64,000 nt of DNA from Platycnemis pennipes. Its lineage: Eukaryota > Arthropoda > Insecta > Odonata > Platycnemididae. A model generated the notes under the pieces. The model was not told the origin of the DNA. It worked only from the letters and a program-made list of their open reading frames with translations, and searched no databases. The DNA is taken from NCBI GenBank assembly GCA_933228895.1, contig OW121849.1:44548354-44612353 (forward strand), given 5' to 3'. A program made the translations under genes and the position numbers. Positions 10,448 through 22,200 of this stretch are shown one piece after another. Position 1 is the stretch's first letter. Each line of letters starts with the position of its first letter.

Positions 10448-13249
10448 ATAAGAATAATGTTTCTTATGTTCCTTCGCTCTCTACTACGCATTGAACCTTG
10501 GGTGTCTAGCAGTGGAAAGTTTTTGCTGGGGCACTATACTTGTCACGTTTTATGGATGCATTTTGGAGTGCATTTTAAATGGGCGTTTAAATATGAACAA
10601 ACTTTGCAGTGTGTTGACAGATCTCCCTTACGGAAAATGCCTTCCTATCCCAAAAATTGACGTTTTGTACATGCATTGAAATATGATATAATGTAATAGT
10701 ATTAGTGAGTGAGAATAATGCATGACTTTTCAGAAAAACACGTAAATAAAGAAAGTGATGATAAAACCCTTGAGCCCGATTATGCTTGAATTGGCATCAA
10801 AAGATTATCCTTAGACAAAGATCAGCGATATCTCAAAATAAATACACAAGGTCAGTATGGCATTTCAATTAGAAATTTGTAATAAATCATAAAAATGATA
10901 TTACATAATTAATAAATGGTTATCGCTATTATCACCCAAGAAAAACGCTGATTATGCAGGTGCAATCCGAAGAAAACAGAAATTTTGTGCTTTCTCTGTC
11001 CCATTCCTGTGTAGCAATCCAGGCATTGGCATAGTAAAACTGTTATTGCCACTGCCCCTTCGATTCCTCTCACTTTTCCCTTTAGAACTCTTAAAATTCA
11101 AAAACACCTTAACTAAATTTATAAATTTTATTGGTCATTTCCCTAAGATACTTTCTGTCTAAGCTGAGAAATATATCTGTATATATTTTTGGAGCTTACT
11201 ATCGGGCGCATCGAGAGTTATTATTTTATTTTTCGAATAATCCACGTGCTCTTGCGTCATTTATGCATCATGAGAAGCGTTTTTGAATATGCTTCGCGTG
11301 TAGAAAGTTTTTATCTCATCCGTAGTTTTAACTTTTTTACCTCGTGCTGTCATCTTTTTTCTCTTTACGACCCGCGGTGATGGTATTTACGGCATCCTAT
11401 TCGCCTCTGCGTCCAATTCACTGTCCCTACTCTTTCCTCAGTCCCTTCTCAGCTATATTTTCTTCCCTCCCTTATTTCTACTTTCTCTCTTTATTTTCCT
11501 TCGTATACTCTCTCTTCTTGTATACATCTGCCACTTTCTATTTGAGGACTTGTCTCCAGAGTTTTCTTTTGTGTCAGGGCAACGGTTTGCTTCTTGTTAG
11601 TTGACAATATTCTTTCCCTCTGTGTTTTGTTTCACCACTGTTTCTTTGTCTCTTCTGGGACACATTCCTTAAAAATTAATTTCATATCAAAAACTGGAAA
11701 TATACGTAGTATATTGCAAATTATAGTGTTTATATAGTAGGGTATTTATCTGGGTATAGTGTTTTTGGTACAGGAACAGCTGATGCAATCGAGGTAAGAA
11801 AACCGTTGCCAACGAAGGGTGTTTAATATCGAGGGCACACGGGTTCTGAGACGTGTTCTGTGCTTGTATACGGAACATTTTTCAAACGGTTTATTTTTAA
11901 GTCATGCTCATTTATTAACAGTGGGCATTTTTATCGTGCGTTTTAATTTTTCATTAATTTGTAATATTAATAATGCAAAATAAAAACAATTTTTGAAAAT
12001 AACCGCACGAGTTAAGCAATGTTAGTATCTTCGTTGAATACCGTGCTAGTTTGATGGGTATAATAACTTCGTTAACGAAACTAAGTATTGATCACAAATA
12101 TAACTACACATTATGCTATTCTTAATTCCCTTATATATATTCATTCCTGTTATGTGCAATCATATACAGAATTTGACCTGACTTCAGTACCTGTCTTCTG
12201 ATCATAATCCCTGAACCTTATTTTCTGTCCATAAATTTTATCGACATTTCTTTCGTCACACTTTCATTTTCTCGTGCAAAATAGCACGTGATTGCTTCAT
12301 ATTATGCCTTTAAGGTGGCTTTTTAGCATCTGAAAGTGGGCATATTTTCCACCAGCAACGCTTGATGCGTTTTCGAGCGTCACTAAATCAGGAAATCTTC
12401 CTCTCTCGGCAGTAAGGCCTCTCCTGTTCCGACACGAACCGTTTCCCTTCCCCGGTTCTTCTTCTTATAGTCTTTCTTTTTTCCGACTCTCATTCTAGCA
12501 TCCGTTCTCTGCTTCAGCCATCCTTCCCTTTGCCCAACATCTCTTCTTCCCCGCCAACCCTCCCTCTCAAAAAGACCTCCCTCAGCCTCTTCCTCTTGTG
12601 GACTCAAATCATCAATGCCGCCGCCGCAGCGAAACGGGCCATTGACGCTGGCACCAGTCCGACTCCTCCCGAATGAAAGGGGACGTCATCATCCACCCAT
12701 ACGCTTCCCTCCTTTCTTTACTCTCTTTCTCCTCCCCCTCTAATCACGATCGCTCTCCAAAGGAGGGGATGGGGGCATGTGTTTGGACGGGTGGGCTTTG
12801 TAATGAGGTGGGATTGGATTCTGTGGGAGGACTGGCTGTGCTGGAAAGGTTACTAAGTGTCCATGGGAATGTGTTTTGTGGGACGGACTGATTCCAACCT
12901 CAAAAGACAGGACAGGAGGAAATGGCCGAAATTAAGAAAATGCATGGAGTTAGTCGCCTTCGAAGAAGGTGGATTTTATTCTTTTTTGTCCCCATGGGAA
13001 GTAAAGTGGGGGGAGGAAGAGAGAGAAGGCGACATTCAAAAGAGGAACCCTCAGATGTCGCCAAATAATGGCCGTGGTTTAGAAGTGAGGGAAGAGTTCT
13101 GGCGACGTGGGTGGGCGTGAAGAACGAGTGGTAGGTATGTACTTTCACCGCGCTTGGTTATAACTATAGGGATGTTGAAATCAGGGTGGCTTTTTATATT
13201 TTTTCCAAAGTGATTCTTGCGCACCACTATTATTTTCGGTAATAGTAGC
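10448..13249. other. Intergenic DNA, no gene recognised; CT-rich block 11340-11660, GC-rich block 12380-13110
   Basis: AT-rich except for two blocks. About 11340-11660 is pyrimidine-biased. About 12380-12750 is pyrimidine-rich and changes at about 12760 to purine-rich until about 13110. ORFs of 60-90 codons in the blocks are low in complexity. No domain recognised. Confidence 0.55.
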
Positions 13250-13587
13250 GGGATCGACATCGTGTGGTAGCTATGAGTGGCTTCCCATTCCGAGGGCCAG
13301 GGTTTGAATCCCGAAAGTTGAAAAAGATCTTTCAGTGATGTATCGGACCCCAGTTAGGTGCTTTGTGAGGAATACTACGAGTTCCACACTGTGTCCGTCA
13401 GATGGGACGTAGAAATCTTCGAGCCCTAGGTTTCTTTCGTTAAGAGTAGGCTTATGCTGACACCTGGTTTCTCTTCATTCCGTTCCCTAAAAAATTCCAA
13501 CCTCTACCCTATGATGTTCCATCTTTATTGGTACAAATGACTTAGGCTGCTGGGCGCCTCCCATGAACAGCAACAGGTACAGTACAA
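13250..13587 (+). mobile_element. tRNA-headed SINE, copy C (best preserved)
   Basis: Head with A-box-like tgtggtagctatgagtgg and B-box-like gggtttgaatcccg. Body blocks in order: catcggaccccagttaggtg-like text at about 13339, gtccgtcagatgggacgt, tttctttcgttaagagtagg, gacacctggtttctct, and near the end tggtacaaatgactt and gggcgcctccc. These blocks recur in copies at 2269, 8190 and 46540, and in reverse at 37826 and 58425, which defines the family. The end runs directly into a second short repeat at 13588. Confidence 0.7.
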
Positions 13588-13660
13588 CTGCATAATACCC
13601 TGCAAGCTACCGCAAGGGTATTTGGCAGGGGGTGAACCATCTCCAGGCATGAATTATGAG
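13588..13660 (+). repeat. Short interspersed repeat motif, copy 1
   Basis: The string ctgcataataccctgcaagc, then a cgcaag block, then tggcagggggtg and a catgaattat-like end match a second copy at 62199-62265 over about 70 bases with small differences. It contains self-complementary parts (accctgc and gcaggg-type), so it may fold. Family not recognised. Confidence 0.6.
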
Positions 13661-14504
13661 TCGATTGTCAACTTTTAGTAAATTCAGCGATATTTGGAAA
13701 GGGAAGAAGTGGAAAAGTTGTGGTGAGTGCGAGTAATATAGTTGATATAATGTGTATATTACTCAAAGTGTAGGTATCCACATGAGACAGCGTTTCTTTC
13801 CTTGAGAGATTATTAATCGTCCCGAAAAATTTACCTTTCTGTTGAAATCAATTCATGTAACCTAAATAGGAAGAAGGAGATAGAGTGAGTCGCAAGACAT
13901 TTGGCGTAACACAGAGAACGCCGTAGTTCTGGCTGGTATGGTAAGCGTGGTGAAATAGTATTTTAAAGTCCTTTAAAACTGCTTCGGGAATATCGCAATA
14001 TCAAGCCTAGTTTAACGCTAAGTTTAACCCTTCGATGAACAAAACATCTATTTCCCGGTAGTTTACCGTTTTGAGGCATCATTTAACCCTTCGCCTCTCT
14101 ACTCTTATTATGTTCCTAAAACCCCTTTCAATAAAACCACACCTCTTGACTTTATACCGTGCATTTATTTTGTACAAATATTTGTCAATCTTAGCCTCTA
14201 ACCTGCATTATTTTACAAATAGATTACTGTTACCAGATACAAAACGCGTTCCTTAATTTGATCGGTAGTGTTTACCAAAGGAAATAACATTGTATCATCG
14301 TCACAATAATTCGTGAATATTTCAGGCATTCAGATTTACCGGCATTAATTAGGTTTCAATAACCCAGCCATTTTTATTTGTCAAACTTTACATTTTCCGC
14401 TATAAATATTGGGTGAAGACTTTCACACCGTAGTTGAAACAAAATTCTGCACTATTAATCACCTTTTTTTTGTTAATTGTCAGTGTATTTGACTCTTCGG
14501 TTCC
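13661..14504. other. Intergenic AT-rich DNA, no gene recognised
   Basis: Nothing resembling a gene or RNA. A 61-codon ORF at 14071-14256 has no recognised motif. Confidence 0.5.
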
Positions 14505-14575
14505 ACAGCGTAGTAGCCTCGGCAATCGGGCAAGTAAAATGTTGGCCTGTGTGCTCAAAGGCCGCAAATTCAATT
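14505..14575 (+). mobile_element. Degenerate tRNA-like SINE head
   Basis: The text gtagtagcctcggcaatcgg followed by an aaggccgcaaattcaatt segment keeps the spacing of tRNA A- and B-boxes, but both boxes are eroded. It lies just upstream of the hairpin at 14599-14666. Weak call based on layout only. Confidence 0.35.
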
Positions 14576-14598
14576 AAGTAAAAGTAATAAAAACGTTG

Positions 14599-14666
14599 TG
14601 TTCAACTCAAAGGTTGGTATGACCGGTAAGAGTAGAGCTCACCGACCATACCAACGTCGTTGAACA
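14599..14666. repeat. Long two-step inverted repeat (hairpin)
   Basis: Outer arms tgttcaac (14599-14606) and gttgaaca (14659-14666) are exact complements. Inner arms gttggtatgaccggt (14613-14627) and accgaccataccaac (14641-14655) pair at 13 of 15 positions. The loop is about 13 bases. It could be a small foldback element or a structured RNA. No evidence distinguishes these. Confidence 0.65.
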
Positions 14667-15959
14667 TGAGATCGTATCTCAAAATCCATGAGCTGGTTAG
14701 TGTTTGGCCTACTCTCATTTCCATGTCCTTGTATAAATCAGTATTTATCTTCATTTCATGAAAAAGTGAAATAAATTAAGCCACTCAGTGAAGCTTTTAA
14801 CACCAGATATTAAAATCTTTCGGCACGCCTGTTGTGGTTCAGTGATTTTTCCTAATCTTATGTTTACAGCTGCTCCTTTTTCCTCATTCTTGCGTGAATA
14901 TGTTTAACTTGGAAGGAAATCAATTTATTTCAGGTAATCTCTACACATTCTGTGTATCAGTTTCCATTTTTTGCATCTAAATATAATTTCGCAAATGAGA
15001 TTCTAGTTGATTAATGTTGCCTGCTGGAACGCAAGGCCAAACCTCGCCAATCCAGTGACCCTACTTAATGACTCCTGAGGATAAATGGTTGGTATAATGG
15101 TGCTGTTGATGCCATCACATCACATTTAGTATAGCACCGATAGAAGTTTTGTTTTTACAATCAAGCTATTAAAGAAGCGGGAAGGAAAATATACGGGTAG
15201 TTTAACGTGCCTAAATTCTCTCGGAATGAATGAATCAGTGACGAAGTACTCTAATTAATTGTATCCGTTTGTTTTGGTTGAAGAAAAACTCGTTTTAATA
15301 TTCCTTCAACTGCGACGCAGATCCGAGAAACCTCTGATAGAGACTGGTAGAGAAGGAAAATAGGATCAGGACGAATGAACGAGGGAAAAATACTCTTGTA
15401 TATCTGTCCGTAAATTAGAGGAACGGATATGGGGCCTCGTCGAGACTACGTTCAAAGAAATAGCGCTGTCCTCTTCCGAGAAAAAAACACGATTGTGAGT
15501 TGTTTACGCGTTTCCAGTGGGCGTGATAATTTCCAAAATTTTGAGTGTTTTTGTACTCCCGGCCTGCATATTTTACTTTATGTCTAGCATAACTTTAATT
15601 ATTAATAACCCTTCTTTGAGCTTTGGTAGAAGAGGACCGCGTAAGCATGTATTTAATTTTTTTAAATATCAAATTTTATGAATAGCTTCCGTCATAATAT
15701 TTCCTGACTCTTTATTGTTTTGCTGAAAAGTAAGCAGCGAGAATTACATGCCTTCACATGATTTATAAATGAAAAAAATTTTTAGATTAAAATTTGAATC
15801 GGAGAATTTAAGGTAAGCCTGTAAATTTGATGAAACTATATGGCGAACGATGGTAAGTTGTGATCATTTAATTGTGAGCAGGAATTTTAGAAGGCAGTCA
15901 TTCATGTTATTATGCCTTTTTGTAAGCATAAAATGTCACCGTCACAGGAGAAAAACAAT
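14667..15959. other. Intergenic AT-rich DNA, no gene recognised
   Basis: No coding or RNA signal that I can support. Confidence 0.5.
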
Positions 15960-16260
15960 GTTTTTTACCCATTCCCCTCTTTTAACCTCAGACTGGACTA
16001 AGAGCAAGGTTACCCATCGCCCCTAACCTCTCCCTTTACCCTTTTTTCCTCTTCTTCTCCATTTACCTTCATGAGTTACATACTGGTTGCCTAGTCCCCT
16101 ACCCTCCTTCTCCCTACATCCTACCTCGTTTTGAGTATATGTATAAGGATAAGATATTGAGGATCCATTACCCTGATTATGGCATAACGTGCCGAAACCA
16201 TGCTCGGATGTATTCAGTGCAATGAGTGTGTGGAAATTTCACAAAGTGTTTCGCTTCTGT
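15960..16260 (+). mobile_element. Possible 3' end of a Penelope-like or LINE element
   Basis: A pyrimidine-rich ~170-bp stretch is followed by ccctgattatggcataacg then tgccgaaacc (about 16169-16200). This 'ctgatgatgg...gccgaaa' type of tail is what I remember at the 3' ends of many arthropod Penelope-like elements. A similar tail occurs near 59480. No coding remnant precedes it, so at best it is a 5'-truncated copy. Confidence 0.3.
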
Positions 16261-18999
16261 GATGGAAGGTGATATATGCACATCATTTCCACCAAGTTAA
16301 CGCCGATTATCTTACGTATGGATATTAATTGTGTTTCCTTTATGATAATAGGCTGGAATATCATAAAAGCCCTTGTTGTTTGGATCGATTTGATATGCAG
16401 TATTTACCTTTCTTCTCTCTTTTAGCTCCTGTTTTGTGGCGAAGTATGAGTATTTTTTCCTCTAGTTTCTGACAATTCTTCTAGAATACTAAGACTACTA
16501 CTAAAAACAACCCATTTGAACTCTTCTGCTCAAGTTGATCAAAGTATTCGCGGAGGAAAATGAGCATTCTAAATATACAGTTAGTAAACTGGACTGATGT
16601 AAATCCTTGCAATTTATTTTGGCCGAATTGAGGACATCGATTTGAGTAATTTTCATAGAGGTCATAAAAGGAACATTCTTTCGATCTTCCATTTAATTTT
16701 TCCCGATTATGCGTTCGTCCTTGGTATTTTCTTCCTCCAATGCGTCCCTGTTTGTGCGTGAACGATCTTTATGATGTCAGAAAAAATGGAATCCAAATCC
16801 TTTCAAGGCTCCCCAGCCTTGCGCAAACACAAGTTATCCCTGACGCTCTTTTTCCCGCCGCTAGTTTTCGCGACGAGAATCAATTATGCCTGCTAGTGAA
16901 AGAGACGGGGCCGGGAGATGATTTAGAGGAGAGCGGAGGGTCGGATGGGTTAAAGAGGGTGTAAAGGGCGAGAGAAATTCACTGAACCGTTGTGACTGAT
17001 CGTCTTATTGGGTGCCTTTTGCGTTTTTGAAATCTTATCTTGACAGAAAGGAGAATGATGAAACCTTGGAATTCTACTATAAATTTCCAGTCGTTCGGAA
17101 AATATTTTCCTATTAAATGGTGTCCTCAGCACTGGAACGAACCGTACACCGATCCGAGATATCTGATTCACCCCTCCGAGTAAATTCTTTTGAATGCTGC
17201 GTGTTCTTCAGAAATTCCTGTTTTATTGGAAGTTCGAAACTTTTTCGAGGGCCAAAAACAAATACCGACGCAAATTCTCTGGCATTTATATAAGTGATAG
17301 ATTTAAAGGTGATCAAACAAGCACGTGGCAGAAATTACGACGTATTGTAACAAATTAACAATGAATCGTCAATATTTCAATCAAATGCATGGGTTCGAAA
17401 CTAAATCCATGTGTAGCAATAGAAGATTGTCTAGGTGATAATATAGATGGTATTTTTTTTATTTATCCTGGGGGTATATTTTACGTAATTACGAAAGCTT
17501 TCTGCTAACATGCATCGAATATTAATTTTTTGACTGAAATTGCACTTAAGTGTCAAATTCGACGTGGTGTTCTTTTAGAGAATAGAATAGATTCCTGCAT
17601 CAAAGAAAGGAGAATTCGTGAATTGCTATTCGTGCCCCACTACAAATATATATATTGCACGCAAATAACTTGGATTGGGATATCCAATTTTACTAGGAAA
17701 ATAAATTTTAATTTCATGCTCATTTGAAAAACCTCCGAAATGGGGGGACTACGCAGCCTTGTTTAGTGACGTAAGAGTTACATACTTTATGTTGCAAAGC
17801 ACATGGTCTGTTCATCTCCTGAACTTGTCATTGTATTTTACAGTCCCTGAGCTCAAACAAACATGCATCAATAGTCGCCTATGGAAATTATTAAAGCCTG
17901 GAAAGTCTCCTCCGTTAAATATAGGTATTAATAGCCTTTTTATTGGCACACTTCCTGATCGTGGAGAACTGCTAACGCGGAGCATGAACTAGGCCAAGTT
18001 CTCGGCATGCAAAGTAAATTTTAGAATATACGTTTTTAATCGAATAAATTAAATGAATGTTCCTCTCAGGCACGTAGCCATGGGGGGGCTTCTGTCCCGC
18101 CCCACCCCTCACGCCGAATTTTTTCTCAATAATTTTGTTGTTCTGCTTTTAACTGGGCATGATAATTTGGATTACACTACGTATAATTCAAGTGTTAAGT
18201 GTCTTGAAACGTGATTACTAGTTTGATGCATGTGTGTGGTTAATAACTGTTCTTGTCGATCTGATGTGCATGTATGCGTTGAACTTCTGTTTTGGGGCCG
18301 GTCAAACTGATTCATATCAAGTTAAGCAGTGAACTTTACCAGTGAGAAGAGATAGGAAAATGCACTATGAAATTAAATACCAAGAACTGAAAATTAAGGG
18401 AAGATATTTGCAATATGTGACCTCCCCCTTGTAAATAAGTTTTCACTTGCTTTCAAGAAGTGCACCGTCTACCCAGAAGCGTCCACTGCACCATCTAGCG
18501 GCAAGGAAAGGAAGGAGTGTATGTATCATTGACGTAGCGGGTATAAATATACCGACATGCAATTGTTTTCCGTCATGTTTTCAGGCCGTTGAAAATTTTC
18601 TTTTCTTAATTCATGCGAAAAAATAGTTAGCGTCATTTTAGAATCGAACCACTTAAAATCGTTGCTCCAGAGGGTATAAACTTTTGATCAAGACCATAAA
18701 AAATAGAAAACCAATCTATTGTTTTAGTCTTAGTCCGGGTGAGTTTTAATATCATATCATTTAAAGTTTCACGCTTGGTAGGAGTGCTGTATCATTCCAC
18801 AGCACCTTGGATAGAATCTTCAGTGACATATTGCCAATTCTTTATTTAAATTCCTCGAGTTGTCGTGTACATTATTTGGCATCCAACGCCAAAACACTTT
18901 CTTCGAAAAAGAAGAGAGTTACATCCATTCACTCGCTTCGGCGTTGCACCAGCCGATATGAAAGGAAGATCGGTGACATTTTAACGTTAATGTAAATAA
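16261..18999. other. Intergenic AT-rich DNA, no gene recognised
   Basis: No gene seen. A short G-rich/C-rich patch at about 18066-18125 (cacgtagccatgggggg, then a C-rich tract and a T-rich run) resembles repeat edges common in insect genomes, but I cannot define its ends. Confidence 0.5.
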
Positions 19000-19156
19000 G
19001 GGTAACCCAGGTAAATCGGCGTGAAGCAGCAAGGAGTAAGTACACTCATATCCTCCAAGCCTAAATAAGCGAAACTCTAGGCATTGATGAACGCAGAAAT
19101 TCTATAAATTTACCAAATATTTTTGGAGAACCAAACTTTCGAGTGCCCTCAGTTAT

Positions 19157-19212
19157 GTGTACGTGTGTGTGTGTGGTTATATGTATACACCTACACATAC
19201 ACACAAAAATAC
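19157..19212 (+). repeat. (GT)n / (AC)n microsatellite with dyad symmetry
   Basis: A tgtgtgtgtgtgtgg tract is followed within 25 bases by an acacctacacatacacac tract. The two halves are largely complementary and could fold back. Confidence 0.7.
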
Positions 19213-22200
19213 ATATTCACCAAAAAAAATATGCATGTATATCCACACATCCCGTATATTTAGCTACGTTGGACACCCAGGACGGTTTCAGTCGACAAAA
19301 ATAGCCGCGATCTTGAAATCCACTTTGTCCGCGGAAACCGAAATGGTGCGTCTTAAAGACAGCGTTGTGTTTACGACGCGTGGATCCCCGTGGCCTCCGC
19401 GCCTCATCTGTCCGGTCAGCGCCCACTCCTGCTGACTCAACTCCCACTGCCTCCTCTCCTCCTGGCATCCCTCTGAACGCCAACATTCCCTTCCCCAGTT
19501 TCAACCGCCTCCACGCCTTTCTCATTCCTGTCGTCCACTCCGCCTCGCCTTTGCGGAGAATATAAATGCCCCCCATAAATTAATCCCTCTGAAGTGGGTG
19601 GAATCATCTCCCCTCGCTGGATCCACTCCAGTGTTCCAGGTCCCATTTCCGCCTACTTCTCATCCTCCTTGTTCCCTCTCCGGGAAGAGCGAGTGTCAGC
19701 AAATTCCTCTATGCCTGATTGTATCGCGTCACCTGACTTCTAGTTCACCGCTAGAATAAAGGCGGAAATAAGTGGGACTAATTCGGCGCAGGGAGAGTGG
19801 AGAGGTAGGTGAAGGTGAATGGATAGAATTCCCGAAGGTCGCTTTGCAGTGCCTCTGGCTTCTGGGAATATTCTCAAGTCCTGAATTACTTTCATTTTCA
19901 TTTGATATAAAACTGACTTAATCATTAACTTCCATCGGGTTTCAATTAAATAATTTTTGTTGTACTATATAGTTTATTTGTGACCTGAATGACTGAATAT
20001 TTGATTGTGCTTTTTTGATTTCATCTCCACGAATACGAAAAAACTGGGTATATTGTGGTGCGCAATTAATTATTATTGTCTTATCTAATTAATGCTTAAA
20101 TAATTACAAAAGTTGAAGTCCTTATACCCCAAACTTTTTATTATTTTTTAGTTTTTATTTGAGCGTATTCAATAATTGTTTTACATATCGCCGAAGTAGA
20201 ATAAGAGCGAATAATTTGCGCATAATACAAGACTTCCGCATCATAATCCCTTTTTATGTGGTTACAATGTAACTTTAATTTCAATCAAAGTCATTGTTAT
20301 CAATTATGTCGCATTTGCGCGTCAGGTGGAAACATATTGTATTTTTTAAAACCCATATGCGTATGGAGAGCCAAAAATAAATATTTTAATTCTTTTTAAA
20401 CCAAGTTCTTAAATTATTTTTTTCCAAAACCACCTAAGTTTACGCTTTCTAGATTTCGCTGAAAGGTAAAATGAGCTTTTAGTGCCAAATCGATCTTAGT
20501 TGTCACAAGAGAAAAATATATCACGAGTTAGTCATGCGTATAAGAGATTCCTTGTTGTTGGATGAATTAAAAGGAACTAACAAATCGTTGTTCCATTAGA
20601 TAACAATGTGTCCCCACCCCTCGTCCTCACTAAATTCTTTTGGTTTAGTATCTTTAGATGTAAAATGCTTGAACATGATGGCTGAAGACATTTTATTCTC
20701 CACGGATAACGTAGATTATCATGTGGATGCCAGAATATTTTTAATTTAATTAATTAAGGCAGAAAATCTTGTGCTGCCGAAGTAAACTTTAATACCATGT
20801 AGACTAATTTTAGATGTTAAATCTATTGAATTACACCTTTCCAAGCTACCTTTTTCATTTTCCATCTTTTGATTGGCCTTTATTGTTACTAATTATTGCG
20901 TATGTTATTAGTGAAGGCAATTGATTTCTTCATAAAATAATGCAGATTATATCTTTGTTTTTTAAACGGATGATTGATATGAATTAGTTTTTTGTCGTTT
21001 CATCACTACTTCCTGTACACATTTTTATTGCTTCTGGTTAACATTAATCAGCAGAATATATGAATGTATAGGAATTTTGTGATGTATAACGGTTTGCACA
21101 ATGCTGCACTAGTAGACGTGAGGATTGACGGCGATGGACCAATCCATGAAAATTCTCATGTAATGAAAACTATTAAGTGGAACCTTTTGAATTGAAAGTA
21201 ATGGAAATGATTGACCGGAAATCATTTGATGTCGTAGTGCGATTGTTTCAAAGAGATACTTTAATTATAATTTTTGGGAGTAGAAATTTTGAGCTTATGT
21301 AGAAAACCCATCCTGATAGTGCCCCTCTAAAATACCCCTCCACATCTGTCCGTTCTGGTTCATGTATGTCATTTTTCTTCGGATCTCAACCTCTACGCAG
21401 GAGATGTCCTCGAGCCAACCGAATTTATCTCAAGTACATCCTGAACTTCCCTTCCTACCAAATCTATGGCGGTCATCCATCCAATAACCTACTTCCAATG
21501 TCTTCCCCCAAAATTTTTAAGAGGTTTTGTTTTCAAATCCTTTTCTTCACTTTACTCCTTTTGTTTCGATTTCATCCAACAATTTTCTGTTATCTACCTC
21601 ATGATATCTTATTCTCTTCTCCGGTCTTGGTATCTAAATTCATTATTTATCACTATATTTTATTTGTCCTAGTTATACTAGTACACACTATTTACGAAGA
21701 AATTCATTGTTTTCAAATACTTATTTTCATGGTTTAACGGCATTTGGCGCGAGTTATAGTTAAGCTATACAACTCCCCAAATATTTGCAAAATTTAGTAT
21801 TTATTCATTTTTTTAAATTATGATTTAATTACAGATTCTAACTTTTAACGAGCAAAGGAATAAATTTCGAAAAAACATGTTTTCATGGAAAGCATGTACG
21901 AGTATTACAGGTAAATGATATTCTTGATGAACCCACTTTTATTTCCTTACAATAGGATATCACCTCTTAGTGCGATAATGTTATGAATGCCACGAAATAA
22001 AGTTACTTTAACATTTGTTTACATCATTGAAAACTGTGCCTCAATATCTAAAAATTTTCTCTTGCCCCGAATTATTCTAATAAAAACTTATTACACACGG
22101 AATTACCGTGTGCAAAAATGTTAGTTTCCTTTTCCTTGGCGAAAGATAAAAGACGGAACCAATCACTGTTCCTATAGCAAATGTAGTATAGTGTTGGAAT

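Noticed and set aside
21366..21737. 123-codon hydrophobic plus-strand ORF
   Set aside because: Phe/Leu/Ile-rich because of T-rich DNA. It looks like membrane segments but has no family resemblance and an overlapping alternative frame.
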